From Gaeumannomyces sp. JS-464 (lineage: Eukaryota; Ascomycota; Sordariomycetes; Magnaporthales; Magnaporthaceae): a DNA stretch of 64,000 nucleotides. The DNA lies in assembly GCA_002197995.1 (NCBI GenBank), contig NGZR01000002.1, positions 2,356,001 to 2,420,000 of the forward strand, read 5' to 3'. The notes under the pieces are model-generated. The model was not told the DNA's origin and did not search any database. It was given only the letters and a program-made list of their open reading frames with translations. Both the position numbers and the translations under genes were made by a program. Shown in pieces: positions 1-12,305 of the stretch. Each line of letters opens with the position of its first letter. The stretch's first letter is position 1.

Positions 1-1698
1 TCGAGGTGCCTTACTTAAGGAGCAAACCTTTAATTGTAACATTATAATTCGCGAAAACTAAGCAAATTGGAAAAATTAACGCGCTTTTACACTTTTTAAC
101 GTTTCGAAATATTTTTAAAACGTTAAGGTTTTAAAATATTTTAACGGATTATTATACCACGCCACCCCGGTTAAAAAAAACGACCGTTAATTTTTATTAT
201 AATTCGTTAACGATTAAAAAGTTAAATACGTAAATACCAGCTTTAAAAACGTAAACTATTACAAGGTGCACTTTTAAAACCACTTTAATATCGATTTAAT
301 GCATTTTAAACATTTATGCTTTTTTTAAGCAAAATGTATTTATAAAAAATGCAAATCCCTTTTTAAGCTTAAATTAAAATACGATTTTCTTTATAAAAGT
401 TTAAAAACGAATTTAAAATTAAACTACGGTTAGCATTTTAATTATTACGGTAAAAACCGATTAATATTAATAGGTTTATTACAACTTTTAAACTTAACGG
501 GAAATATTCGATGCTATATATTATAAATATATTTAATTAAAGAAAATGCGAAATTAAAAAGTGCAAAATGCATATGGTATAAAAAGGGGAAATTTAATAT
601 TAAAAAATTACGCGAGCGTATATCCCGTTTAATTTAAATAAAAAACGAAAGTGCGGTATTTGTTCCTTTTATTAAAAAATTAAAAAAAACCACTTAAATA
701 AAAAGCACGGAATAAAAAGCGAAAACCGATAAAAACTTTCGCGATAATAAAATTAAATTAACCGTACGATTTATTAACGTTTCGGATAAATTATTAAAAA
801 AAATTACGGTAATAATCGATTGCGAAATATAAAGCAATTATATATCGTTATAAACGATTAAACGGTATAAAATCCTTATAAAACGAAAATATTCACCGTA
901 TTAATTAAAAACGGTTAAAAAATACCTATCGGTTATAATACAAAATAAATTAACCGAAAATACGATTAATAACATTACGTATTTGGAATAAAAAAAACGT
1001 TACGATTATATTAAACGAGCTGGATATAAAAAAAAGTAAACGTTATTTTTAAAATTTCCTAATTTAAAAAAAATAACTTACGAATAAATTAAGTTACTAG
1101 TTAAGTTAAAAGGAAAAACTATAAATAATTAAAACGGTTTACTAATTACAAACTTTAAACGGTAAATATAAAAGCAAAAAAAAGGTTATAACGGTAATAA
1201 AATTTAATAATCCATTTTTATATTTAGCTTTAACAAATACACGATAATTTAAAATGGAAAACGATTAAAACGATTTAATTAACGTTAAAAAACGGCTTGC
1301 GAATGTTTCGGAAAAATATTATAAATATAAAAATTATTTAAGAAAAACCTAAAAACGGTGGTTTTAAATATAAACCGTTCGGTTTTAAAATTAACTTTAA
1401 ACTAAAAGCGCAATTTAAATACTAAAAGTTGTATTAATTTAACTTTCGATATTAAAAAATGTTAAAAAAGCAATTAAAAAAAACTTATAAAAAGGATATA
1501 TTAAACTTTTCGACTTTTTAATAAAATACCGGATTTTATAAAAAAAAAAAAGAAAAACGAAACGAAGCGAATATGCGTCGATTACCGCCCGTTAAATAAA
1601 ACCATAGTTAAAAATCAATATTTTTTACTTTTTATTAACGAATTACGAAATAAGCTTGGCAAAACTTAATATTTTACGGTTTTAAATTTACGGAAAGC
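1..1698 (+). mobile_element. Ty3/Gypsy chromovirus relic, 5' portion to RT
   Basis: This is a heavily RIP-mutated retrotransposon pol whose left part lies outside the window. From about 1470 to 1700 the + strand reads through stops as a reverse transcriptase start: a KGYIKL segment, then CVDYRPLNKTIVKNQ (about 1572-1616), then ELRNKLGKT and FTVLNLRKA. These match the Ty3/Gypsy RT pattern of a VDYR.LN box followed by the ..LDLR.AYN block. The frame stops abruptly at 1698 and resumes at 8343 with LRKAYNLIRI, so a later LINE insertion splits it. Bases 1-1450 are AT-rich and probably hold gag/protease remnants, but I cannot place motifs there. CpA is depleted and stops are frequent, so it is certainly non-coding now. 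Family assignment is firm; exact ends are unknown. Confidence 0.8.
1683..1698. repeat. Left 16-bp target-site duplication of LINE
   Basis: The 16-mer taaatttacggaaagc occurs here and again, identical, at 8343-8358. The host reverse-transcriptase frame ends at the first copy and continues from the second, as expected of target-primed insertion of the LINE between them. Confidence 0.85.
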
Positions 1699-1813
1699 AA
1701 AAAACGTATAAAAGCTGCTACGACCTTAAAAACGCGTAGCCGGTTAGCCTTTTCAAATAATCCAATTCCGACGCCAAAATCGAACTCCTCGCAGCCGACT
1801 CGACCCCGGATCG

Positions 1814-3474
1814 ATGCCGCATCGTGCGCGCGCCGACGGCGCGGGCCAAAAATCGATAGCGATCGATTTTAAACTCGCGGCCAATCGGCACGCCACGACG
1901 GTGGATCCCAACGCGTTTTCGGATACGCGGAAAAACAGCGACACCTATACGAAACCGGCGCGCAGCCGCCAAAATAAAAAAGAAAAAGAAATTATTAATA
2001 AGCTAAAGCCTTTTGTAATTAATGGAAAGTTGCCGGAAATCCTGCAATTGGTGTCGGAGCTAACGAAGCGAAAAATCGACGCGGAAGCGGCTCGCCAGCG
2101 CGAAGCCGCCGCAAAAGGACCAGTAATTAACGACACGTTGTAAAAGCTTAAAGCAAAATACTCGAGGAAATTAAAAAAGCATTAGCTAATATTAAAAAGT
2201 CCTATGCCATTGCACTGGCTACGGGCCTGCCGGCCCGAATGCCGGGCGGAACCGAGTCGACCTAACCACGTTAACAGCACCCGAATACGGCGCAACCCCT
2301 ACCCCGTTTATACCGTTAAAAAGTAAACGAAAGATTATTATAAACGTAAAAAAACCCTTAAAGGTAATTAAAAAGCGATTAACGATAAACATTTTATAAG
2401 CGTTAAATAACCAATTAAGCACGATAATACGAGCAACGAAACGATTTCGAAGCGAAAACGTAATAGTATGCTTTTAAGCAAACGCAAAAAAATATAAAAA
2501 AAAACGACTGGGTGAAAAAAGTATTCGGCGATTAAATAACGATTCGGGTGCGGATATACGACGTGGTAATTCGAGGTTTTAAATAGGAAGCATTTTTAAA
2601 AAACCCAAACGCATTTATTAAAAGTTTAAACGCCGAAAACCGAAACGCAAAAGTTAAATCCATATACATATGGCCGGCCCGAACTTTTTACGGATATGCT
2701 ATAATATTAGCCCGTATTACATCGGTAATGGCAGCGAATTAAGCATGCGAACGAGGATTTGTAATAAAAGCAATAATTTATAATTGCGAACCATTTATAT
2801 TAAACGTTAAAGCTAAGCAATATTACAATTGCTTCGAATAGGGATACCGTTAAAAGTTTTGCATTAAACCGAGCCGGTGCTCGTATTGCGGAAAACCGAA
2901 ACATTAAAAAGGAAAACACTAATGCGACGCTTATTATTAATATTAAAAAGCCACATTTAAATGCATAAATTGCAATAAACCGTACCCGGCTTTTTACCGG
3001 GAATGCGAAATAATATAACGCGTTATAAAAAAAGCAAAAGAAGCATATTAAAACCGACCGAAAAGGTTTATATTAAAAAGCGTAGCTTATAAACTAATAA
3101 AAAACGTTACCTTTTTTATTTTCCAAGCCCGCTAACCTTTTGGAACCGAAAGGTTAACGAGTTTTAATAAAAAACGAAAAAACAATTTAAATTTGGATAA
3201 TAACTTATTAACCCGGACTTTAAAACGCCGACCAATCGGCAAACCCCGCAAAAATTTACAGTTATTTAAAAGCCGAACTAATATACGGCCGCCTCCCCCA
3301 CTTATAACACATTTCGCTTTTAAAACGAGCTTCCCGCTAGTTAAACCCCCCGTTACGGCAAACGAGCAAATACGCGAGGAAGCCGAAAGGATAATAGCCC
3401 CGATAAACCCCCCCCCCCCCCCCCCCCCGCCCTCCCCCTTTTTCCGAACCGCTACCGATAATAAACAGCACTAG
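1814..3474 (+). pseudogene. LINE ORF1 (gag-like, CCHC knuckles) relic
   Basis: This is the remains of the nucleic-acid-binding ORF1 of the LINE. The 5' part (1814-2143) is the least mutated and stays open for 109 codons with a lysine/glutamate-rich stretch that could be a coiled coil. At about 2805-3010 three successive cysteine clusters survive: YYNCFE, RCSYCGKPKH and CINCNKPYPAFYRECE. This is the usual arrangement of CCHC knuckles at the end of a Tad-type ORF1, with some cysteines already lost to mutation. A proline-coding run of about 20 cytosines lies near 3408-3428, toward the C-terminal end. The start at 1814 is a guess, because the original start may be lost. It is dead: stops interrupt it from 2143 on. 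Confidence 0.65.
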
Positions 3475-3479
3475 CCGTA

Positions 3480-6400
3480 GGACGTACTAAAAGGCTTAAA
3501 AAACCCGCATAGTAATTTCGATATTATATTAAAACATAAAGAAAAAAAGCGGAAAAGGAAATATCCCGCTATTTAGCAGGAAAAAATACGACATAATAGC
3601 TATATAAAAGCCGGAGTTAAACCGATATGGAAACCTAAAAATTAGCAAAGTGCAAATACGAAATGGTTTATTACTAAACCGATAACCGCTTAAACGCAGC
3701 ACTATACGTTTATTAACGGCTAAACCCCGCATCGTAAAAAAGCTAAAACGAATACGATTAGGCAGCAGTAACATTGCAAACCCTACTGGGAAAAATCGAT
3801 ATTTACTCGATATATTCGCCGGATTTAAAAGCACTAAAAAGTGGTATACGCTATTAACAAAAATCGAAACGCAATTACCACGATACCACGCCGTGCTCGT
3901 AAGGGATTTTAACATGCACCATTTTATATAGGACGTTTATAATAAACGAAACGAAAAAGCAAACGTATTACTATCGCTATCGCAACGCATCGGTGGAAAC
4001 TCGAATTTGCAACACTTTACGGAAAAGTAACGAAAGAAAAATTTGGCAAACGAAAAAGCATAATCGATTATGCATAGGTATTTAACGCGTTAACCGTAAA
4101 ATACGAAAGCAAAAACGACGAAATAGGGGGATCGGATTACCACTTTTAAATAATTTTAATTAACACCAAAGCGAAGCCGTTTTGGCAAAAACCGCCGAAA
4201 AATGGATATGGAAAAAAGTAAACACTAATATAAAAAACGACTAAAAAAAGCATTACAACTAGCCATATAGCATATCGAAATTAAAATATAAAAATACTAG
4301 AAAATATCGACAATTAAATAAACGCATTAATAAACCAGCTAACCCTAATCGCTAACGAATTAGTATTATAAAAAAGGAAATTATTAACCAGTTTTAAGCT
4401 AGCACCGTATTGGAATTTAAAATTTACTAAACTCGTTAAAAAAAACGAGGAAATGCTAACGCGCATATATAAGGGCTAAAAATATAAAACAGTTATAACG
4501 AATTAAAAACAGCGGATAAAGCTTTTATAAAGGAAAAAAGGAAGGCGGCTAACGCGTATTGGAAAAAGTTTATTAAAAAAGCATTAAAAACAAAAAAAAG
4601 CCACCTTTTGGAATATAAAATAATAAGCGAAACTACGCAGTTATAAAAAACGAAATCCAACCAAACTACCGGACTTGCACCGATTAAAAAACGGCAATTA
4701 AAAACCAGCTAACACTTACGTAAATAAAGCAATAGCCTTAATAGCTAAGTTTTACTTTAACCCGGAAACGGATTTAACCGATATTATAAATACCACGTTT
4801 AACGACGACACGTTTTACTACGCGTTTTTAATAAAACATATAATAAACCTGGAAAACGGCGACGTATTAACGGCTTTAAAAAAACGCAAAACTGGAAAGC
4901 CCCGGGAGCGAATAACCTACCAAACGAACTCCTAAAAGCATACGGCTAACTATGCTAAAAAGCTATATCCAAAATAGCTAACGTTAATTTCGACCTCGAA
5001 TATTTCCCGAAGCGCTTTCGAAACGCACTTACAATAATACTGCCAAAATTAAGCAAAAGTACAAAAAATAGGAAAATAACGGAAGGATGGAAACCGATCG
5101 CACTTTTCTCGTCCATTTTTAAAATTATAAAAGCTATAATAGGAAAACGGATCGCTAACGAAACGGAGGAAAAGGGACTTTTACCGGAAGGATAAATAGG
5201 TAACAAAAAAAACGCAACACCGAATTCGCTATTAAACAAATAACAAACATAGTAATAATAGCGTAAAACCACGGCGTTATAACCTCGCTATTGCAATTCG
5301 ACCTATTAAAAGCATTTAATAATATTAACCATACTAAACTGCTTAATATAATGCGAAAGCAAAGATTTTTACCAAAAATAGTTAATGGATTAAAAGCTGG
5401 CTTATAAATAAAACGGCCCGGTTCCGGTTTAACGGAATACGTTAGCGCTAATACTAATAATTGCAAAAATCCCGCAAAGATTACCACTATTAACCATATT
5501 ATTTATCCTTTTTATAATCGCGTTATTGTACGATAAGCTGGAAAAAATCCCAAGGATAACAGTGGTTAGCTTCGTTAACGACACTAACCTTTTAGCAATA
5601 GGGGGCATTATAGCGAAAACGGCACGACTATTAAAAAAAGCTTGGAACGTATGCTAAACGTGGGCAAAAATAACAGGAATAACATTTAACGCATTAAAAA
5701 CCGAGCTATTGCATTTTACTAAAGCCTTAAACCAAACCCGGGTTCGTACCGGAGCCATTTACGTATAACCATCGCTAGCGGCGAAATTCCTCGAAGTTTA
5801 GCTGGATTACAAATTAAACTTTAAAGCCTATACCAAATAAGCGAAAAGTAAATAGGAAAAACAACAACTAGCGATAATAAAACTCGCAGCGGTAACGTAA
5901 AGGAGTAGCCTCGCTAAAGCGAAACAATTATACGCAATAATATATAAAAGCGCGATAGCGTATAAAACCGCAGCATACCACCTTTTAACCGAACTACAGG
6001 GGCGGCCCCGAGGCGCAGCCAAAAAATTAGCGAAAAAATAGCGAATATGCTTTAAAATGGTAGCCGAAGCATATAAAGCGACGTTATTAGCCCATTTGGA
6101 AATAAAAACCTACGTGCCACTTTTAAATTTATATTTAAACGAAAGGGTAATTAATATAAAAAAAAATGGCTGGAAATTAAAAAATATAGCGGATTAACGA
6201 AGCGATAACGAAAGTAACGGGCCGATTTAAAAGGTTAAAGTACCGGGAACGGAGTAAAAAACCACACCCTTAAAACGGCCAAATAAAAAAAGGATAAGCG
6301 GAACGTTAAAACCAACCTAAAACAACCCCGGAACCAAAACGCAAACCAATCCCCCGCGAAAACGAAAAAAAGTTTAAATATAAACTCGCGAAACGTTAAA

Positions 6401-6890
6401 ACCTTAACGTAATAATGGAATGGAAGTTAAAAGTTGCTAATTCGACGAAAACGGCAAGGAAAGCGAACCGGCACAAAATCGCGTGCTTAACGGATAACCC
6501 CTTATTTACAAAGGAAATGGTCGAATATTACGAAGGAATGCCAAAAGCATATAGCTTAATAGCAATCCAAGTTAAAACGGAAAAGCTGGGTTTAAATGCT
6601 TTCCTATTTAGTAAAAACGTGCTCGACGCGGTAACGCCGCTATGCGAATGCGGCAGCGGATAAAAGGAAATAACATAGCACGTGTTAACCTAATGCACCC
6701 GTTGGGATAAACAGCGAGATAGCACCGGGATAGCATAAACGGATAGCCGAAAGGCATATTTCGAGCTATAAAAAATAAGGAACATACCATTTAAAAAAGC
6801 AACACGCATAATATTTAAAATTGGAAAACTAATGGATTTTAAAATAGCGAAAAAGGTGGAAAAAAAACGCGCAAAAAAAAAGGAAAAAAA
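3480..6890 (+). pseudogene. LINE ORF2 relic: endonuclease, RT, C-terminal tail
   Basis: The frame holds APE-type endonuclease, reverse transcriptase and a C-terminal domain in order. GDFNMHH (about 3905-3925) is the endonuclease GDFN.HH motif. Around 5020-5170 the text FRNALTIILPK...WKPIALFSSIFKIIKAI matches the RT block '..RPI.L.....K..E..I..R'. LLQFDLLKAFNNINH follows (about 5280-5330), then the catalytic-loop region FVNDTNLLA (about 5570-5600), in which the expected FxDD is changed, in keeping with G-to-A RIP mutation. At about 6560-6690 the segment TEKLGLNAFLF...PLCECGSG followed by HVLT.C is the classic LINE C-terminal zinc-binding tail. Many stops and frame losses make it inactive. The family call is secure from motif order. 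Confidence 0.8.
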
Positions 6891-8342
6891 AAACGCCACT
6901 AAGCCGGAAAAAAACCGAACTACAAATAACTATAAAACGCTAAACGAAAATACCCCACTAAAATACGAAGGGAAAGAAAAGTGGATTAACGTTAACACTT
7001 TATATGCGAGCCGCAACCGGAAAGGAACCGCTTTATAATAGCATCCCCGGACGGCGCCGGCACTATCGATGCCGTTAGCGAAACGCTGGATGCAACCAAT
7101 ACAAATTTTGCAAGCAGGTTTAAAAAGTTAGCGAAGCGGGATAAAAAGGGGAACGATACGGGAAATATACATTATCGAATCGTAAAAAATGTAACCCGAA
7201 AAGATAGCGATCGCCGCTTTATACTTTTTTTAATAGTATAAACGGTAAAGCTAAAAGAAAAAAGAGAAAAAATTAGCAAAAAAACAGGGAACGAAGCGGT
7301 GCAAAACCGCACTTACAGCTTTAACGCGGGGGTTCGGAGCAACGCCGGCCTCGGAGTCGTCGTTGTCGTTAAAGCTGGAAAATGGGTACTCGTCGCGATC
7401 GCCACGAGGAGGAGCAAACGCAAGGCCGCCACTATTACCGCTGCCGTTATGGCCGCCGCGCGTATTACCGCGCGTGCCGCCGCGAGGAAAACGGGGAGTT
7501 TTATTTTTAGGAGCTATAATGCAGGAAAATAAAAGCCGGAAAGGGAACGAAGCGCGGGAAGGCAAATGTAAAAGCGCGGGCGGGAGGATGCGCGAAAACT
7601 GGGAGCAAAAGTGGGAAAAAAGGATTAAAAGTTATAATAAAAAGATTAAAAAAGGGCGAAAAAGAAAAGGCAAAAACTTTAAAGGCAAAAGGAAAAACGG
7701 TAAAAACCCGCACCCGGAAGGAAATAAAGGCATAACTGGAAAGCACGACACAAATAAGGCAAGAATAATACAATTACGAAAACGGCGAACCAATAAGAAA
7801 ATCGAATGCGCGCTATAAGCGAGGAAACAATCCGCAATCGGAGCGTTACCTCCGAAAGCGAATAACATAATCACGTCGAGTTACTCGATGTTAACCACGA
7901 CCCCCGAACTTAACGAAGCAGCCACGCGATTAAACACCGAAGCGGGACCGAAAAACCTCGGACGCGGATAACCAGGCCGCCGCAACCAACCGAACTAACA
8001 CCACCATTACTAATATTACTACAAAAAGAAAAAACCCGACACCGGGCGCTATTTAAACGCAATATGCATTCCTTACAGTTTTTTTTTGCGTACTTTTTTA
8101 TTGTTACCATTAATTACAAGGACGCTTTCGCGATGGAACTTTTAAAAGCAGTTATAGAAATTAAGCAAACGGCATTATTGTTTAACATAGCAAAAACCGT
8201 ATACGAAAAGCAAATGGTTTTTTTCCCAGGCTACCGAGCCGGATGCGGTCCGCATTCGGAGACGAGTTTAAAGGTTTTTACATATATAAAAACAGCAAAA
8301 GCACCGAGGTTTTTACAAATATAACGGCAGTATAACTAATAA
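6891..8342 (+). other. 3' region of the LINE; no recognised gene
   Basis: This is about 1.45 kb between the end of ORF2 and the right target-site duplication. It has local GC-richer patches (7270-7520) and a lysine-rich open stretch at 7363-7818 (151 codons) with no domain I recognise. The composition is low-complexity (K/R/G/N), so I regard it as non-coding 3' UTR of the element. A short imperfect direct repeat (aggtttttaca, about 8270 and 8308) lies close to the 3' end. Confidence 0.5.
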
Positions 8343-8358
8343 TAAATTTACGGAAAGC
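8343..8358. repeat. Right 16-bp target-site duplication of LINE
   Basis: This is the second copy of taaatttacggaaagc. The interrupted Gypsy reverse transcriptase resumes here as LRKAYNLIRI. Confidence 0.85.
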
Positions 8359-10025
8359 TTATAACTTAATACGGATTAAAAAAAGTTAAAAGTGGTTAAC
8401 AATTTTTAAAAATAAAGTTTAAATATTACGAATTTTTAATAATAACTTTTAGTTTTACTAATATATTAATTACGTTTTAAAAAATAATTAATTATATATT
8501 GCGAAAGCATTTTAACGTTTTCGTTTTCACGTATTTAAATAATATTTTAATTTTTTTAAAAACGATAAAAAACATAAGCAATACGTATATAAAGTGTTTT
8601 AAAAGCTGCTTAACGCAAAGCTTTTTATTAAGTTAAAAAAGTGCGAATGGTATACGCAAAAAATCACTTTTTTAAAGTTCGTAATTATATTAAAACAAGT
8701 TTGTATAAACTTTAAAAAAGTTAAAAAAGTTAAAAGTGGTTTATATTTAAAAACGTTACGGAAATGCGACGGTTTTTAAAGGTTTTAAACTTTTACAAAC
8801 GGTTTATTTACAAGTATAGCAAAATCGCTATACCATTTATAAACTTTATTAAAAATAACTACTAGTTTTATTAAAAAAGGTAAAAAAAAATGCTTTTAAA
8901 CAATTACGGGACGCCGTAATAAGCAAATTAATATTAGCATTTTTAAACTTAAAAAACCTTTTAAAATTAAAACCGATGCGTTAAATTACGCGATCGGTAG
9001 CTAATTTAAATAACGAAACGATTAAAAACGGTTATACTTTTATACGTTATTTTCGCAAAAGTTAAATGAATTTAAATTAAACGATTAAATTTACAATAAA
9101 AAACTTTTAGCAATTACTTAAACATTTAAAAAATGGCGACGATATTTTTATACAGCTAAAAATTAATTTATAATATATATAAATTATAAAAACTTAACAC
9201 ATTTTACTATTAGTAAAAACTTAAATAAACGATAAGTTCGTTAAAGCGAATTTTTGCAAAATTATAACGTTTGGATTAAATACCGGAAAAGGTTAAAAAA
9301 CGGCCGAACGGATGCTTTAAACCGACAACCGAACTACCAAATCGCAATACTTAAAAAAATACAAGTAATTTTAGCGAAAAAACTAAACGGATTTTTAATC
9401 CCGGCATAAAAATATTCGTTAAAACGATTTCGTAAAGAAAAGTTTAAATTTTAAAAAAAATTTAACAAATTTATAACCAATTAGCATATAACTATTAAAG
9501 CGTAATTAAAACGTGAAAACGGTTGTAATAACATTATAAGTTCGCAAAAACTTAAGCCGAAATACAAACGTAATAAAAAATTGCGAAAATTATGTTAAAA
9601 ATAAAGCTAATAAGTATAAACCGTATAAACCTTACAACTTTTACAAGCATTTAACGAGGTATAGCAAAAAGTTATTATAAATTTCGTTATTAAACTTCCC
9701 TAATGTAAAAAATCGATAATTAAAATTAAATACGATAATGTATTAGTAATAATAAACAGGTTTACCAAATATGCTTTATTTTTACTATATAAAAAAGTAG
9801 TAACGTTATAAAGTTAACGTACGTTTTTATTAAACACGTTATAACGAAATACGGCACGCCGAACCGTTTAATTACAAATAAAAACAAACTGTTTATAAAT
9901 AAGTTAAAAGCAAAACACTTTTTATTTATAACTTACCATTTTTAAACCAATAAATAAACAAAGCGAATAAATTAAACTATAAAGCAGTATTTACGTTATT
10001 ACGTTAATTACAAATAAAACAATTA
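8343..10025 (+). mobile_element. Ty3/Gypsy chromovirus relic, RNase H and integrase
   Basis: This is the middle section of the chromovirus split by the LINE. Near 8970-9000 KTDALNYAIG is a mutated RNase H box (expected ETDASDYAIG-like). At about 9715-9790 the integrase core reads ILVIINRFTKYALFL. At about 9860-9900 comes FIKHVITKYGTPNRLITN and then a degraded YHPQTDGQTER box (about 9940-9990). The frame runs to the edge of a pogo insertion at 10026 and continues after it at 12306. Stops and CpA depletion show RIP. RT is represented only by its edge, so the region between about 8400 and 8950 holds RT and connection sequence too mutated to read. Confidence 0.8.
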
Positions 10026-10333
10026 ACGTGTTTTACAAATAAATAGGCCACATAAGCGAATAAGCTACGACACCCTAACCTTCGGTTAATTAACGCGCAT
10101 GCTAATTTAATAACGCTAGGAATCCATTTAAACTATTTGGAATTGTATATATCGAACGTTTTTACTTTTTTTTAATAAATGCGCGTATTATGTCCGGTTT
10201 TGCCGCAAATGCTATATCGCCGACGAATTATTATCGCCTTTTTTTTTAACCTTTATAATCGCGCATTTTTTGCTATAATTGCCTATTTAGCTCCTGCTAG
10301 TTTAAAACATTTCGTATTTTTTAATAGTATATA

Positions 10334-10760
10334 ACGTGGTTTACAAGCGAGTGGGCCAAACAAGCGAGTGGGCCACGACGAAATCCCATATTAAACGCGT
10401 TTTTCGATACCCTTGCTAACTCGGCCAATTTAAGCCCAAATTTAACCAAATTTAGGCAGGTTATATTTAATTAAATAGGAAATTTAATTTAATTTTCTTA
10501 GATTTTTATTATCTTTTTAAGGTTAGTTCGTAGCACTGTGTAATACACTGTGCACAATATGCAACTAACCGTAAACGGGTAATAAGAAAAATCTAAGAAA
10601 ATTAAATTAAATTTCCTATTTAATTAAATATAACCTGCCTAAATTTGGTTAAATTTGGGCTTAAATTGGCCGAGTTAGCAAGGGTATCGAAAAACGCGTT
10701 TAATATGGGATTTCGTCGTGGCCCACTCGCTTGTTTGGCCCACTCGCTTGTAAACCACGT
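10334..10760. mobile_element. 427-bp foldback MITE with identical 174-bp arms
   Basis: Bases 10334-10507 and 10587-10760 are perfect reverse complements by eye, and a smaller imperfect palindrome fills the centre. TA lies on both sides (10332-10333 and 10761-10762). Comparison with the uninterrupted sister copy B near 12890 shows the empty site with a single TA. The first bases, acgtggtttacaagcgagtg, match the termini of the surrounding pogo family, so this is probably a non-autonomous derivative moved by the same transposase. It lacks RIP divergence between arms. Confidence 0.9.
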
Positions 10761-10762
10761 TA

Positions 10763-12270
10763 ACTTTTTTTATCGAACACGTATTTTTTTTAGCCTTTCG
10801 GCGTTTGCTTAATACCTTGTTCGCTTTTTGTAATTTGGAGCACTTTTTCCCAAAAGGTTAACCCGATGTATAATTGCTTTAGCCTTTTTCGTTAATTAAT
10901 TTATAACTAATATAGAAATAACGAAAAACTATTTCAGTAATTGGAAATTCGAATTTTAATATGTTCGAATTGCGAAATTGCGTTTTTAACCATTTAAAGC
11001 GTTTTAAAAGTTTAAAGTTCGGCGTTGTTTAAAAGCTTTCGCGGGGGAATTAAAATTTGTAATTTTACATTTAACTTTTTCAAAACCGAATTCGAATTAA
11101 AAAAAGCAAAATTAGCTTTTCGAAACCCTTTTTAAATATTTCCTTCGGTTATAAAGTTAAAAAATGCCGTTTTAAACGCCGAAAGGAACTCGATTTTAAT
11201 TACGTGGTTAACGTGTAATTTTATTAAATTTTCGATTTATTAACCGTACGCCTTTTTTAACGGGTTAAAACATTTAACGTTAAACGGCTAAAAAAGTAAA
11301 ACGAATGCGGAGGTATGCAAAGCGTAATAATGTTATATTTTTAGCAATAAAGCTCGAAATTCGTCGAATGGTAACTTTCGTAACCGTTTAGCATTAATAA
11401 ACGATAAGTGCTTTTTACGCGCGATATAATGTGTTTATCGAAATGTTAAATCCATTTTAAGCTAAGTTCGTTTGTAATTCACCCGTTAAAATTCGTTAAA
11501 ATAACTTAATCGCGTGGAAAATCGGTTTTTAAATACCAATTAGCTAAATAGTACTGCTTTTTAACGATAAAAAAAAAATCGCTTAGCCGCAATAATTAAC
11601 CTTTTAATAATTATAACCCATTTTCGGTTGCTAAGCTAAACTAGTTTTGCTTTATTACGGTTTTCCGATATTGTAATAATTATAACGGCGGCGATTATGC
11701 TTATAAGGAAGCCGGTTTTATCGAAATTATAAATGTTATTATTTATAATGCTATATTTGGCTATAATGTTTCGTATAAAATCGAATTACGCAAAAACGAG
11801 CTAGGATTTTCGCATTTGGCTTTTAATAATCGTATTTTCGAATTTAGCGCGTACCGAGCTTTACGCGGCGTTTAACGAAGTTCGCGACCTAGTTTTTGCT
11901 AACGGCGCCCGCGTCGCGTTCGGTAAGCAATTGGTAACCATATTTTTAATACCAAAAGGCCGGGGAGGAAATGCTCGCAAATCCAGTTTAAATATGTATT
12001 TAATAAGCGTTTTTTTTTCGGATTTCGTTAATTTCCGTAATTTGGGCATAATGTCGCGTCGAGCAAATTGGCCGTGCTTTTAACGCGTTAAAATCGATTT
12101 CGCGACCAAATAAATTTTTGCAGCCTTCCGTATGCTTAGTTTTAAATTGGATTAAAAAGCTTAAAAGGTAAGCATTACCCGGTTTTCGTCGTTTCCCGTC
12201 GATATTATTATTAGTAAAAAAATTAGTCGCGGAAAAAAAAGTGTCGCGTGGTCGCGTGTTATAGCCCATT
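10763..12270 (-). pseudogene. Fot1/pogo transposase relic, copy A
   Basis: This is a minus-strand DDE transposase of the pogo/Fot1 type, inactivated. The N-terminal part (about 11861-12049) still reads LRKLTKSEKKTLIKYIF..DLRAFPPRP, the CENP-B-like helix-turn-helix segment typical of these enzymes. The extreme N-terminal frame (12000-12269) is offset, so at least one frameshift or stop lies between. The C-terminal end (about 10790-11120) is present but full of stops. The equivalent C-terminal block is better preserved in copy B. The usual length of about 500-550 residues fits the 1.5-kb span. No catalytic triad can be asserted. Confidence 0.75.
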
Positions 12271-12305
12271 CGTTTATATAGCCCATTTATTTGTAAACCA
12301 CGTTA

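Larger units (their letters stand above)
1699..8342 (+). mobile_element. Tad1-like non-LTR retrotransposon (LINE), RIP-degraded
   Basis: This 6.6-kb element has the order expected of the Tad1 clade: an ORF1 with CCHC zinc knuckles (about 2805-3010), then an ORF2 with an apurinic endonuclease, reverse transcriptase and a cysteine/histidine-rich tail (about 3500-6890), then a long 3' region. It is bounded by a perfect 16-bp direct repeat (1683-1698 and 8343-8358) and splits a Gypsy RT reading frame exactly at that repeat. No poly-A tail is visible; the 3' end is tataactaata. Every ORF is broken by stops. The length is near that of full-length Tad-type elements, so this is probably a complete, dead copy rather than a 5'-truncated one. 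Confidence 0.85.
10026..12303 (-). mobile_element. Pogo/Fot1-like DNA transposon, copy A
   Basis: The ends are an acgtg(g)tttac inverted terminal repeat flanked by TA (10024-10025 and 12304-12305), the target duplication of the Tc1/mariner/pogo superfamily. Removing the MITE at 10334-10760 and its extra TA leaves about 1849 bp, matching copy B (1860 bp) and copy C (1858 bp). The element sits inside the integrase frame of the Gypsy relic: the host frame reads QNN before it and continues toward PFFANYGFT after it. The transposase lies on the minus strand and is dead. Confidence 0.88.

Noticed and set aside
3406..3440. Poly-C run as a regulatory element
   Set aside because: It falls in the decayed LINE ORF1 and is most simply a homopolymer expansion.
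7363..7818. Lysine-rich 151-codon ORF
   Set aside because: Low-complexity sequence in the 3' region of a dead LINE; no family match or start context.
10334..10760. CRISPR-like array or origin from the repeated gagtgggcc units
   Set aside because: The repeats belong to the arms of a palindromic TA-flanked transposon derivative; there are no spacers.
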